From assembly GCA_030295235.1 (NCBI GenBank), contig AP026136.1:62001-126000 (forward strand): DNA of 64,000 nt. Reading direction: 5' to 3'. The stretch is from Fistulifera solaris. Lineage: Eukaryota; Bacillariophyta; Bacillariophyceae; Naviculales; Stauroneidaceae. The notes below the pieces were generated by a model that was not told the DNA's origin, did no database searches, and was given only the letters and a program-made list of their open reading frames with translations. Made by a program: the position numbers and the translations under genes. Of this stretch, positions 11,118 to 23,503 are shown piece after piece. How positions within the stretch are numbered: position 1 is the first letter of the stretch; the number at the start of each line of letters is the position of its first letter.

Positions 11118-14100
11118 ATGTTTCGCACACCGCAAATGCATGCTATTCGCGTCTATCAGGATGAAGAAGAGGAACCGTGGGATCAGCGAAAATCAACGCC
11201 GAAGCGATCCTTGTACGAAGAAGAAATCAATCATATGGAGGATGGAGAACTACCATCTTTATCGTCCTCGAAAAAGTCAACACCACAAGGAGGAGACTTA
11301 GAACAACGCAAATTTTGGGGACAGTTGGACGTCAATTCATGTGATGACGATGACGAAGAAGACGAAGAAGAAGAAGAGGATGCTGTGAGTCGAGATAAGT
11401 CGATTCGGCGTCGTGCTGATGAAGAGGACATGCCCGACGATGAGCTCATGTCGTCGGCATCACGCAACAACCTCTCGAAACATCGAGCCCGGCATAATGC
11501 GCCGCGTCAAAGTGATGAACTCTACCAAGCAGACTCGTACGAAGCTCAAAACAAAGTGCTGGCATCGGGGTTTTGCGACACGACGTTGACGGCGTTGGGT
11601 GATATGTGCGGCGCGTACACGGGTACTTCCAAACGCGTCACACTTAGTCCGCGAATTCATTCCGATGTGCAAGAAGAACATACAGCTATTGAAGTAGAAT
11701 TTGTAGAAGAAGAAACAGAACCCGCACGACATCATCCCGATATGAGTGTTGAATCTAAGAATGCGTACTTGTCAGCCATGGCGGCACAAGCGAAAGAAGA
11801 ATTTAAAAGCAAGACCAAGAAAGGAGGTGATAAGTACGATGATGCCACGGATGAACATACGGAAGGACGCTCGGCAAATACGAACTTGGCCACCACCTTG
11901 GATGATGCAGATGCATATGAAAGCTTTAATGCTGCCGAGAAACGGAAATTCATCCGTTTGATCAACACAGGAGCAAATCCACGAGAAGCGACGCAACTGA
12001 TTTTACAAGAGCGCAGTACATTGAAACCAGAGCCACCGCGAAAAGCGACGTTACCAACTCCGGAAAGCTCTCTGCCAAAACGATCTATGAATGACGGAAA
12101 GCGATCTCATCGATCGCACCGGTCCGCCGTTTTGTATTGGAAAAGAGCAAATATAACCAACAACAACGGTCCGTCAGTGGCGACCCAATTCGTCCCACTA
12201 TTTCAGAAGACGATCAAGACGACATGAGTACTCCGCTTCCTACCTTGAAAGACAAGACCGCTGCGTTGACAGATGATGACGGTGGCGAGCCAATTAGTGG
12301 GAATTTTGCCAAGAGTGGTATTCACTTTTACGATGCCGAACGACAAGAAGATCAAGAAGACGAGATGGCGGTCAAGCAGTCACCCAGCACTCCCCCCTTC
12401 GATGAAAAGTACTCGTAGCGAGCAAGTTCGAAAAGTCGGTTTCAAATCCCTCGCGGAACGCAGGGCCAAAAAGTCTCCGAAGGTGACATCCGCGATCACT
12501 AACGACGGCTCGCAGATAATTGGGGAATCGTCCAAACGCGAAACCGCAGCTCGCTATCCGCCCCAAATTGGTAATGATTCTGTGGAGGATTATGACAATA
12601 TTCTGGACACTGCTGAAGAATCTGGCTCGTTTAGCAAGAATGCCAGTTTTGACCCAGAGCTGACACTGGATGATTACAATGCAGCAGAACCTCGGTACAA
12701 GGAAGAAAAGACATCAGCTATTGAAGCAAACAGCAACGAACGAAATGCAGCTCTCTATGCTAATGCCAGAAAACAATATGCTGGGTTGAGTGTGCCAACG
12801 CCAGCTAGTGATGAATCAGTATACACCGCGCAAACATCTGACACAGGATACACGGGAGTGACGGGAATGACAGCAGCAACGACTTATACACAATCGTCCC
12901 GGGTTCGCCGACCCGGGGCGGCCAAAAACGATTGGCCAAGGAGAAAGAGCTTCAAGAGAAAGCAAAAGGGGCCCAAGGATGGGTCGAAAGCGTCAAGGAA
13001 GTGGCGGCTATGACCCGCCAGAAATGGGATCCTCTATTGGGTCTTGTAGATTACTTGGAACCCGTGGTAGAAGAAGTTCCAGAAAAGGCAAGGTATGAGA
13101 ACATACACTTGGACCTGAGCAAAAGATTTCGACACCCTCGAAGCGTTCGAAGGTCGATGATGTAGGCTCGATCAACACCGCGAAATCTACCCCAGTCCCT
13201 TTTCCGCGAGAATGGGAGGAAGAACGCGAAAGGATGATAAGAGAAACAAAGAATGCTAAGAAACAAGATTCACTCGCGACTCCATCCCGAGATGGTATTC
13301 CGAGCAGCAATGATGACTCGAGAACAAACAGCTGGATCGAATCTATGAAGGCGGCAAGCGCCACCCTAGTATCACACGGGAAGCAGTGGGATCCTGACAA
13401 AGGTTGGGTGAATGATGACGGCACTTCCGTTGCGATTTCAACTGATGGAGACTTTACAACTGCTTCGTCATTACCGCCTCCGCCACCTTCTGCATTCACG
13501 ACGGACAACGTGCCGAGGATCAAAGAGACCAACTCCCCGACCATACATGATCGAATCGGTGCAAGTCCTATTGCTCAGCCAGAACGCTACGTCCAACTAA
13601 ATGACACGGGCTCTGTTCGTTCCGTGCATCAAGACTATCCTTCGTATGCCACTTCTACCAAATTATCCGTTACACAACCGATACCTCCAGTATACGAGTC
13701 GACTTACGTATCGGATGACGAAACGGATGTTGACAGTGCCCCCTTGTCTAATGTTGTAGAAGCATATCCCGCTCAAGAAAAAACCGTAGCACAATCCGCC
13801 GCTAATGTCAACGTTGTCAAAGAGAAAATAAACAATGACGACATCGGACTTTTCGCTAATGGGAAGAACAAAAACACCGGGCATGCGGGTAGGACCGAGA
13901 GTTTGGGGAGCGAAGGACTTCCTGAACTTTTCGCATCTAAAGATCATGACGACGCGGAGGACTGGAATCCAAACTCTGATGAAGATGTCACTAAACCACG
14001 ATCACAGGAACCTACGCAACGTTCAAACGTCGATGTGGATGTGGATATGGATATGGATGGAACTGATGAACTAGACGACAAGCAATCAAAACCATCCACA

Positions 14101-15666
14101 CGTCGAGGCGGTGGCCCGGTCGATCTGGATGAACTGAGTGCAGGATCGGAAACAAAGTCAACGTTCTCCACGAATACCGATGGGCGGTCGATCGCAAGCT
14201 TCAAACTTAAAAGTAACATACGAGATACGTCACCACTGGTGAGAAGGCGACAAGCCGGCAAGGCACTGGTGACACCGTCTCCAGCGCAAGAAGCAGAAGA
14301 CAGGACGAAAGTTGAGCGTGATGTTTTCAAAGACCAAAATGCTCAAGGGAAATCGACCAGACGTATCCAAACCGGAACGAGCCACGAATCTTGCGACCAA
14401 GAAATGGTCGATCATTACCATTCTGCACCCCGTGGCATAACGCGCGAAGATCCTTCGCGAGATTTGTCCCCGAAAACCCGGAACACTGTTGCTGAGTGGA
14501 ATTCGCGTGGAACCGAGACCGGCAGTGCACCCTTGAGCCCAAGAAATAGTGCTGAATGGAAGGTGTTTCTTGCGAAGAAAGTTCGCGCGGAGAGAGACGC
14601 TTCGTCACGAGCGGCTGAATCGTTGAATATGCCTCGTCAACTATTCAAATCATCTCCCGACGACGGAGATGGATATGACGACGATTCAATCTTTGATTTC
14701 AAGACCGCAGTCAATGTTCCTAATGATGGCGGTGAAAACAGAAATCGCGTACATCCAACCGACAAACATAATCCACCGAAAGCTGAGAGAGGAATATCGC
14801 AGACAAATGTCACCCCCATTAAATCTGACTCGGCACCATTGAAGGACATATCCCATTTATCTCCAATTAATTCTCGAGACGAAGGCGATGCTGAGTACGA
14901 TGATGGCAGATACGTATCTACGTCTAGAGTACATGGCATAGAGACTGCGAAGCGCGTCAACTTCTTCCAGCGACTAGCAGAGTGCACAGGACCGGTTTTA
15001 TCGGAAAATAAAGGAATACCATCTTCGCACCTCTCTTTTCTGCAGAACAATATCTGTGGTCGGCCAGGTGATGTACACGATGATACCGCCAGTGATGACG
15101 GTATCTTGGATAAGGATATCGAGAATCTTGAGAAAGGCGTCGCAATGGATGATGTTGCTAACGTTTCTGTAAACGATGGAAACGAAGATACCGACCTTCA
15201 GCATAGGGCTGACAAAAAAATCGACATCAAACTGGCACGTGCAAAAGCAGGAGCCGGGTTGAGTAGTCGGCGCTCATCTACTGGTAGCAGCGTAATATCA
15301 GAAGGTAGTTTTGGTGCCAAGACGGCTTATTTGGAAGCAATCGCGATGAAAGCAGCCGTCGCAACACCCAGAAGTCGCAGCCGCGCTCGTTCCACTTCAA
15401 ATTCAAGTGCGGTATCTGCTGCGTCGTCCGTTCATTCCGAGAAATGGAAGGCGTTCTTGGAGAGAAAGAAAGCAGGCACATCACCCAGCGTGATCAGCAG
15501 AGCATCCGACGAGAGATACAAGGAGATGATCGCGAGACTAAAATCTTCCCCGCGACAGGTAGATGCCGACGACGTGTCGCAGTCTGCAAAGGACCTGTCT
15601 GGTGCCAAAGTGGAAGCGCTAATGGCTCAGTTAACAGGGTCCAATGTAAGTGAGGCGGAAATATAG
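11118..15666 (+). CDS. Giant acidic disordered protein with internal repeat motifs
   Basis: About 1,516 residues, reconstructed across four frame breaks: T4 12130-12133 (one T short), C6 12392-12397 (one C extra), A5 12924-12928 (one A short) and A4 13121-13124 (one A short). Each correction gives one continuous low-complexity protein. It is rich in Asp, Glu, Ser, Lys and Arg and has no signal peptide or membrane helix. Internal motifs recur: WVESVKEVAAMTRQKWDP (about residue 620) with WIESMKAA...KQWDPDKGWV (about 740); AYLSAMAAQAK (about 215) with AYLEAIAMKAA (about 1400); and SAEWKVFLAKK (about 1145) with SEKWKAFLERKKAG (about 1440). I do not recognise a family. It may be a scaffold, cytoskeletal or nuclear protein. 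The start at 11118 (MFRTPQMHAIRVYQDEE) opens the acidic region. Confidence 0.7.
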
Positions 15667-16606
15667 TTCCGAATCTATAAATAAGAAATGTAAAAAAGTT
15701 AACGTCCCAATACGGTAACTTTGTTGAAACGTAGCATCTGGAACACGTGATTATCAGATCGACTTGAAAGGCATTACACCAAAAGTCCTGATAGCCTTCT
15801 GTCGGGCACGTCTAACAAACTGATGCCCTTGAACGCTACTAAACAAACTGGAAGCCCAAGACACATATCAAGAATCACGAAGCATTTTGCTATTCCCTGA
15901 TTATATGGTAAAGAAGCAGATTTATTTAGTGTTTGTGCGCTTATGATTGTCCCGATACGATTAGATTCATTGATTAATCAAGGCTTTGACAACAAATTGA
16001 CATTATAGAGATACTATCAACTGACAGCTTTTCGATAGGAACCTGCTTTTCAAATGCGGATTTCTTTTTTCGAAGGATGGGTCTCTTGGTGACGGCAGAA
16101 CCTTGCCGTCGGCCCTCCTACTTGTGCATCTTGATTCACCATAGCACCGTAGCAGGGGAGCAACAACGTTGACAAGAAATTTGACATGCATTAATTGTGA
16201 AAAGGTGAGGTCGTTCGAATCATTTTTTATCAGTCAGAATGCAGTATTAAGTAGACTACGTCGCTTATCCCCTTGTACAGAATATGAACGATACAGATGT
16301 CATAACCGTTGACCAATCGGTCTCCTAGGAAAATGTGATTGTCGAAAAATTTAGATTAGTACTTAGAAGACATTATCGCTATTAAGACGTCAAAGCGCTT
16401 CTCATCCACATTTTATTGCAAACTGGTTCAGTTATTTAGGCAAGATGTCACGAACGAACCCCACACAAATTCGTCCAACAAATCGAAGTCACTTTCCTCA
16501 ATACAAAGCAAGGCAGAAGGTGCACAACGAAGTTCTCTTTCATCGACTTCTTGGGTGTAAAGTCACTTCCTCGAAGAATAGTTTATCCATCTTATCAATT
16601 AAAATT
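15667..16606. other. Intergenic
   Basis: No gene recognised; ends with the promoter of the second 8-Cys gene. Confidence 0.6.
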
Positions 16607-17186
16607 ATGAAATTCTCCGCGATTGTGAAAGGTACGTAAAGTTCGCTTCGAGAACGACCCTGCACGTGTTTACAAAATCTCATTGTTCTCGAACAGTTTT
16701 GTTGACGACGGCCTTTTTTGGGCGCAGTTATAGTGAAGAACGCATGGCGTTGTTTCTCCATAATCACAACGGATTCTTTCTTCAACTAAGTGGGGAACCG
16801 TCCCATGACGATGACCCGGAAAATCTCCAAGATAGTTTTGGTGCACAGAGGACCAGCTTTGGGCCATGCGATACCTCCATCGGCGCCGGCAAATGCCTGA
16901 GCTCAACGGATGCGTTTTACAATTATTGCAAAAGGATGGTCTAAAGTTGGAAGATTGTCAGGCCAGTGTTTCCAAGCTGTCAGAGGCGGTGGGTTTAGAC
17001 TATGATAGCGAGACGCGCACTTGCTTCGCCCTCTTTGTTGGTGTCGGGTTGACGAAACAAGATCTGGAAACGTTCTGCCCGAAGGCAGACGAAGTCGCCT
17101 TCTATTATCCTGAAACTTCTGGATTCCCAGTAGATGCTCAGAGTAATGTGGAATCCTTCCAATGCTTTCAGTGTTCAAGGGGTTAA
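16607..17186 (+). CDS. Small secreted 8-cysteine protein (paralog of 1923-2500)
   Basis: Exon 1 is 16607-16631 (MKFSAIVK plus one base), the intron 16632-16696 (65 nt, GTACGT...GAACAG), and exon 2 starts at 16697. Splicing completes a signal peptide, MKFSAIVKVLLTTAFFG. Eight cysteines align with the minus-strand gene at 1923-2500: CDTSIGAGKC, YNYC, EDCQAS, RTCFA, TFCPKAD, CFQC. The frame breaks inside the A4 run at 16930-16933; one more A gives YNYCKKDGLKLEDCQ, matching the paralog through the break. Both genes share the position and phase of an intron near the end of the signal peptide, so they descend from a common duplicated gene. Function unknown; an extracellular disulfide-rich protein is likely. 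Confidence 0.7.
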
Positions 17187-17309
17187 ATTTAATAAAACAT
17201 GGGGTAACGGTGTTCTAGTAAAAACAGTTGCGTCCAGAACAGCGCAGTCTTTGCTTAGTTCGATGGCAATTAGAAGATGAAATTAATAAATGGATTGCAT
17301 TCTTCATGA

Positions 17310-19810
17310 TCAAGAAGCTCGTCCGAGTAAGGATTCTGATGATATCACGAGCGTCCCTTGGGCATAACGAGGGATACTGGTTATTAACCCAAACTCCTGC
17401 TCTAACCATTCTTTTAAGTAGTCACGCAATGATGTCTTGTTGGATTGTTTGCCCACACCAGTAATGAGGGTAAGCTCTTGGTTATCCACATGTTCATAAT
17501 GTTTTAACAAATAGCGACATGCTGCGCGGGCTACAGGAAATGTTAACCCCGACAAATTAATTTCATTCGCCGAATCCAAGAAGCCATTTAGAAGCAACTT
17601 TCGCTCCACGGCATACGCTAGAATGCCATCTACATGTGCTTGATAGGCTTCTGATTCGTCTGCACCCGCTAAAGCCCCTATCACTTCCGTAATGGTAATG
17701 ATGTCCGGCACTAAATTCGCTTTCCCCGTGGAATATCGCCGTTTTGGCACACCCGCCTCTGCAGTGCGCGTCAGCAACAACGTTTTCGGTTGCGCCGTAC
17801 CTTGTTCCAACAATTCATTCCACAACTGCCAAGATTGTTCGGGCCTGTGTGCCACACGCAACGCGTTAAAGACGGCATTATACGTGACCAAATCCGGCTG
17901 TATTTTGTGTTGTTTCATTTGCGCCAACAGTCGCAAAGCGTGATCTGCTTGTCCATGCTTGCCACAACTCGCAATTGCAGCCGTATACACCAATCGATTG
18001 GGAGGCTGTGCACTATCTTGCATCTCTTGGATGTATTGGAGTGCCAACTCCCATGGACCATAACAGCAGCACATAATGACAGCATTGTACGTAAATCCGT
18101 CGGGTTGTAAGTTTTGCTGCTTGATTTCCTCCAGTAAATTCACGGCGTGTTGCCAAATGGGAGTAGTCTCATTGGCAGATATAGTTGCATTGGTAGTTGT
18201 GGTCACATCATTCGGTTCCTTGGCTTGAAGTTTTGCGGTTTGTGCAAGCGCTTGCAAGGCGGCATTGTATGTTATTAACGGAATGGTCGCGTCGACAATA
18301 GTTGCTTTTAATGCATGCAGAAATTCCAATGCCCGATGCGGCGCCGCTTGCATGGCCACACGATACGTGAAACTATTGGGAACAATCTGCTGTTGTTTCA
18401 TTTCGTCCAAGAATTGCAAAGCTCTCTTAGATTGTTTCAATGCGACACAAGCTTCCATGGCCGCAGTATATAAATACACATCCAACAGACCCAATTTATC
18501 TTGCGCGACTTCAAATAAGACCAACGCCCGCTTCCATTGTCGATCCTGCAGACACGCTCGTACTACGTGCGTGTACGTGACGACATTGGGTGCCAAATTG
18601 TATTTTGCTGCAATTCCTGGAGGAGCTGCAACACCAACGGTACGTTGCGTTCCCGTTGGGCCAAATACATGACACGATTGTACGTTTCAATGGTCGGTGA
18701 TTGCGTGCGTTGCAAATCGCGCAATAAGGATTGCGCCGTCGCCAAGGGCACGTGTCGATGAAATAAAATGGCATGATAGCATTCGAGTGATAGTTTTGCC
18801 GCATGATGTTGTCGTAAAAATTCCCATAATGTCCAAACATTTCTCCACGATTGTTGTGATGCAGTCTTTTGTAACAATTCGAGCACATCCGCAGCGGTTA
18901 AGATGGCTTCCGCTGCTTGCAATAATGACAGGAGGGTCTGGATGGGACAATCTTTCGCATGAATACACACATTCCACAAGGCACGATAAGTTTCCACTTG
19001 TGTAGAATCTATTACAGAGACGTTGAGACGAGATTGCTGTTGGAGTAATTTCCATTCACGCAAAGCCCATTTCCATTGCCCCAATCGACACAAGACTTGA
19101 ATGGCATCATTGTGCGTTTGTGACGATTGTCGCAACAACGACCACACCTCGTCGTCGTCGTGGCGACTCGACGTAGGCGTCAAACAGCAATGTCGCAGAA
19201 TATATTCGACATGCATTCGAGTCGGTTCGACCGTTTGTTTCAAGGCATTCCAAACTTCCACCAAGAGTGAGTTGTCAGTCGACGTAGTATTATTCGTACT
19301 ACTGCTCGTAGCCTGCAAGCATTTGAGAAAAGTCTGTTCCGTTTGTACAAATTTTAGCTGCTGCATGATTCGTAACGTTTGCAAGACACCTTCCCAGTCA
19401 TTGTGGCGTATGTAATCCGCCAAATGATCATCGCATTGTTCGGGTGTTAACCAGAGTGAATCATCCGTCCAAGTACTTGTCGTTTCCGAAGCCATCGGAT
19501 TGCTTTCTGAACAAGAACGTTGTGTTCTGCGACAAAAGGACGTTATCTGCTTCCGTTGATGCGGTATTCTCTGCGATAGAAGAATACTAGAAGGATTGTA
19601 GATTGTTGTAAAGGACGTCCAGCCATGACAGGACGAAAGGATGAAATGTAGTGTTAATAAAACATAGAGAATCATTTCAGTACACAGCGAAGGGGAAAGA
19701 CAGAAGGAAGCGCCGAACATTCTCATTATTATTAGAGTAAAGAATGATTCACAGCGATAGAAGGTTCGAGGTTCGAAGGTAGGGTAGAGGATGCATTGGT
19801 AGTAAAACAT
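17310..19810 (-). CDS. PPR protein with C-terminal SMR-like domain
   Basis: About 830 residues. The N-terminal hydrophobic stretch (MILYVLLTLHFILSSCHGW) could be an organelle presequence; the exact start is uncertain. Tandem pentatricopeptide (PPR) helical repeats run through the middle, with typical cores such as APNVVTYTHVVRACLQ, DVYLYTAAMEACVAL, PDGFTYNAVIMCCCYG and QPDLVTYNAVFNALR. The C terminus (INLSGLTFPVARAACRYLL, LITGVGKQSNK, LRDYLKEWLEQEFGL) resembles a small MutS-related (SMR) domain. PPR-SMR proteins bind organellar RNA and act in its processing, stability or translation. The frame breaks at T4 18603-18606 on the plus strand (one base short), exactly inside a PPR: correction gives QQKYNLAPNVVTYT. 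It is convergent with the 8-Cys gene, 123 bp away. Confidence 0.82.
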
Positions 19811-19924
19811 TAAAAAATGGATCTGTTGCGATTTGTAGATGATGTAAAAACGTCGCGTGCATTTTTTGAATGCGGTCGCCGGAGGGACGAGTGGAGCTTG
19901 TTTGCTTCATGCTTCATGACGACT

Positions 19925-19980
19925 CATGACTGAAAAGCAGTCGTGGCGAAAAACAGACAACACTTCGCGTCTATAGTAAA
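19925..19980. repeat. Dispersed TGACTGAA palindrome module
   Basis: CATGACTGAAAAGCAGTCGTGG (arms GACTG/CAGTC), then GCGAAAAACAG, CACTTCG and CTATAGTAAA. The same order of blocks recurs at 20140, 23786, 29474, 34073 and, rearranged, 56487-56550. Confidence 0.7.
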
Positions 19981-20139
19981 TACTGGTATTGAGCACAACA
20001 AATCGTTGAGGCTCTTCGACATCTTGAATCAAAAACGTGCCTTGAAAATATTATGGTTAACTATCGCATTGCATTACCGACAATTATTGCTCAGCAATCT
20101 TTCAATATGAACTTAAGTTAACTCGAAAGAAAATCAATT

Positions 20140-20196
20140 CATGACTGAAATTCAGTCGTGGAGACAAAGGGCGTCTTCACTTTGGGCTATAGTAAA
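20140..20196. repeat. Dispersed TGACTGAA palindrome module
   Basis: The palindrome TGACTGAAATTCAGTC is complete here, followed by CTATAGTAAA at 20187-20196. A shorter copy (TGACTGACTCCAGTC) lies at 20365-20385 in the same gap. Confidence 0.7.
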
Positions 20197-20829
20197 CACG
20201 GAAGCTATCATTTCTCTAGCATCTTTTAGCGTGAATCTCTAAAAAGTCAATGCTATGTTCTAGATGACAAGTGTGATGTGAATGAACATTGTGACTCTAG
20301 TAATGCAGACAAAGGTTTCAATTGGAACGTAAAGTAACCAACCCAACATTGATTGCTCATGACTCATGACTGACTCCAGTCTTGGAGGATTTGACACGTG
20401 TAAACCTGGCAACACAGCTGCAGTTTCATTTTCGTTGGTTCCCAAACACGTTTCGAATGAGACACAGAATAGAAACGCTTCTTACTTTGCAGTGGATACT
20501 CGTACTGTTGGAACGTCTGAGGAACAACCCCTATCCCAACTTCCCACCTTGGAATCTCCGAAATTCGCGCAACATGGTGTGATGAATCGAAAAAACAAAC
20601 AAACCAACGATAGCGAATGCAAGAAGTGAATCATTGCTTATCAAACGCTTCCTTTCTCAGGTTTCAAACGTTCACAATCGAAAGCGACAGAAAAAGGATG
20701 ATTCGTCAAGGCGAAGTTATCTTTTGCATCCGATAGTATTTCAACGACAAACAATTAGATTACATTACACATTACATTACATTACATTTAATCAATCTCT
20801 CCGAATATCTCTCACATGTTACTTGAAGA

Positions 20830-22647
20830 ATGAAAGCCGATTCCTCCTCCTCCTCCTCCTCCTCCTCCTCCTCCTTCTTCTTCTCTTTGCAACATCCAAA
20901 CAATGAAGAAGAATTTGTTGCAGAACCGCAACCCGCGAATCATGACTGCGAAGATCACATAAATGAAGTAACACCCGCAACAACAACACTCGTTTCGTCG
21001 TCTCCCTCCGAAGCAGAACCCTCTCACCCAAAAGTCCTTCTACGAAACCATTACCAGTCCAACGCTCCGCCCGTTTGTCATTATCAGTACTTCCTATTTA
21101 CTTTTCACGATCACAGATGGTGCCATTCGCATGATTGTTTTGTTGCATGCGTACAACAAATCCTTTTCGGCTCTCCAAGTCGCCTACATGTTCACCTTGT
21201 ACGAACTGGCCGGTGTGGTGACCAATTTGGCCGCGGGCTTTCTTGGGGCACAATGGGGCATCCGTTACACACTCTTGTGTGGATTACTACTGCAATTACT
21301 GTCGTATGGACTCTTGTTTGGATGGAACGATGATTGGTCGCAACAAACGGCCATTGTCTACGTGACGATCGCACAAATGTTTGCGGGGATTGCCAAAGAT
21401 TTGACCAAACTGGGGGGCAAGACGGTGACCAAATTAGTTACACCGGAAGATAAAGAAACACAGTTGTTTCGATTGGTCAGTCTTCTCACGGGATGGAAGA
21501 ATTCATTGAAAGGAGTCGGATATTTTTTAGGGAGTGCCATGTTGCAAGTCTCCTATGAACTCGCTTTGTGCGTAATGATGGGATTGGTCTTGTTGGCTTT
21601 GCCCTGGGCGTATCTGGGACTCGATAACAATTTAGGGACGGCCAAGAAAGAGAATGCGACGTGGCAGTCGGTATTCAAAATGGACAATACCAATTTAAAC
21701 TGGTTGAGTGCGGCACGGTTGTTTCTCTTTGCCAGTCGTGATTTTTGGTTCGAAGTACCTTTGCCCTTCTTTTGCGTAGCCCGGCATGTGAGGGATTGGG
21801 AGAAACGGTGTGCGCTTTGGGAGAGGACGATATTTGTCAAGTAGGAGCGGTTTGTGTCAATGAAGTTTGTACGGCCTTGAACAGTGGCGGAGGATGCGGT
21901 GGATTGGGCATGAATCGTGTCGTTGTCGGTGCCATGTTGGGAGGATATATTATCTTGTACGGGCAGGTTCAATCTTGGACACCGCAATGGGTCACGGGAC
22001 CGTTGCAACAAACCCCACCGAACAAATGGACCGAAGTATGGTGGGGTGTTATCAATAGTATTCCGACATTGATTGCGGGTTGTTTGTTGCAATTTGCACC
22101 GGCCTTTGAAAACAATGGTGTGGCGGACGCGGAAGAACGGAATGAAGTCGTCATGACGATTCTTATGATTGTGATTTTGGTCACATTTGCTTTCGTCTTT
22201 GCCGTCAATTCGTCGATTCATTCGTATTTGATTGTGGCGTATGCGAGTATGGACAAGGTTGCTGTCTCGGTCGGTTTCTATTACATGAGCAATGCCGTGG
22301 GACGACTGTTCGGAACGTTGGGATCGGGATTGTTGTACACGTATGTCGGTGAAACCGATTGGGCCACGGCCGCATCGGGTCATGATGCCGTAGCAGGTTT
22401 GGCGGCTTGTTTCTTTGCTGGTACAATCTGTAGCTTACTGGCGGCGTGGATCACAATTCGTATTGATGACAACAAGAGTGGACTGAAATGTGGTCCATGT
22501 TGGACCATTGTTCCGGTGAATGAGGATTTTGACGAAGGCGACGACGAACAAGTAACAGTCGAACAACAGCAGCCTTCAGTTGGTGTCGTCGTCGTCGTCA
22601 AAGACGAAGTCAACCGAGAGGAGGATGGGTATATCAAAGCCCTCTAG
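20830..22647 (+). CDS. ArsJ: ArsJ-like MFS organoarsenical exporter with an inserted Cys-rich loop
   Basis: About 606 residues across two frame breaks, A4 21030-21033 (one A extra) and T4 21770-21773 (one T short). It matches bacterial ArsJ, an MFS permease that exports 1-arseno-3-phosphoglycerate made by a GAPDH. Conserved stretches are TDGAIRMIVLLHAYNK, YELAGVVTNLAAGFLGAQWG, GIAKDLTKLGGKTVTKLVTP, GWKNSLKGVGYFLGSA and LSAARLFLFASRDFWF. Unlike bacterial ArsJ, about 45 residues with six cysteines (from PACEG to GGGCGG) follow the LPFFL helix, and the tail has a CGPC pair. The N terminus carries a poly-Ser run coded by (TCC)n and about 80 extra residues. No GAPDH gene lies nearby. Bacterial origin by old transfer is possible. 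Confidence 0.75.
20845..20875. repeat. (TCC)n microsatellite coding poly-Ser
   Basis: A TCC run at the start of the ArsJ-like gene. A second Ser-coding TCC/TCT run lies at 27870-27912 in the SET gene. An ATTAC pentanucleotide run lies just before, at about 20757-20790. Confidence 0.75.
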
Positions 22648-22786
22648 AGACGCAAAACCCAATCAGTAGGAATCCTTTTGTAATGTTTACAAATATTTCA
22701 AAAGTCATTTGTTTCTACAACAATCTTCTGTGCTTTTCCTTAACAATTTTTCAAATGCTACACTCTCTCATAGTCGTTGTTCTGTG

Positions 22787-23503
22787 TTACAAATCATCTT
22801 GCAAATCCAACACCAGATGTTCTTCCCCCGCTTTAAAGGCCGGTTTCCCCAAATACGGACAGGAAGCACAACGAAAGGCATCTCCCAAACCACATTTTCC
22901 ACACGAACTGGCCGGAACTGCCTGCGGCTGCTGTTCGAGCAAGACATTACCGTCTTTGCGACCGCACGTACAATCCGCACACGGTTCTCGACCTCCACAA
23001 TCGTCTCCTTTCGTGGCGACCGCCGACAAGGCCGGTGGTGGTGCCAACAAATCACTTTCCAACAAGGAGTTTTCATCCAACACAGGAGGAGTCGTCGTCG
23101 TCGTCCAAAGAGGTTTGGCCTGCATACGAACATCGGGGGCACGTTTTTGGGCCTGTACCGTTACCGTGTCGGTGGCTTTACGTTCTCCGGTCGCTACCAG
23201 ACCTGCCAGTAACAAAGATGTTTGGAGTGTCGATGCAATATCTGGTGTGAAATTGCCCTGTACATGAATTTGTACGTGGGAAAAAGTCGAAAAGGACGAC
23301 AAATGCATCGGCGAATTCCATACTGTCGCAAATTCATCGGCTTTGACGTAAATATCTAGATTGGTTCCATCTTGTGGTGGCTGTGCATCCGTCCAGAGTG
23401 CAACACGACATACAGTCGATAGTGATGATTCATCGAGAGACGATGGGATTGTCGCATTCCCCAAAACAATACTCGTGCACGATCGAGTTGTTGCGGCGGT
23501 CAT
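22787..23503 (-). CDS. CIAPIN1: Anamorsin/CIAPIN1 (Dre2), cytosolic Fe-S assembly
   Basis: 238 residues, one frame. The C-terminal CIAPIN1 domain has both Fe-S motifs: motif A as [12 protein letters not shown], and motif B as [19 protein letters not shown] (C-x2-C-x7-C-x2-C), followed by the family ending [20 protein letters not shown]. Dre2 passes electrons from the diflavin reductase Tah18/NDOR1 to the cytosolic Fe-S assembly machinery, and is essential in yeast. The N-terminal part is shorter and more diverged than the methyltransferase-like domain of animal or plant homologs. It is convergent with the ArsJ-like gene, with 139 bp between the stop codons. Confidence 0.93.
   Translation of the reverse strand: MTAATTRSCTSIVLGNATIPSSLDESSLSTVCRVALWTDAQPPQDGTNLDIYVKADEFATVWNSPMHLSSFSTFSHVQIHVQGNFTPDIASTLQTSLLLAGLVATGERKATDTVTVQAQKRAPDVRMQAKPLWTTTTTPPVLDENSLLESDLLAPPPALSAVATKGDDCGGREPCADCTCGRKDGNVLLEQQPQAVPASSCGKCGLGDAFRCASCPYLGKPAFKAGEEHLVLDLQDDL

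Larger units (their letters stand above)
19811..20829. other. Intergenic, divergent promoters with three palindrome copies
   Basis: Lies between the PPR-SMR and ArsJ-like genes. The copies are at 19925, 20140 and 20365; the end has ATTAC repeats. Confidence 0.65.

Noticed and set aside
12137-13165. Several separate short genes between 12137 and 13165
   Set aside because: Each is one segment of a single protein; correcting four homopolymer runs joins them.
20366-20629. 87-codon plus-strand frame
   Set aside because: It begins inside a copy of the dispersed palindrome and resembles no protein.
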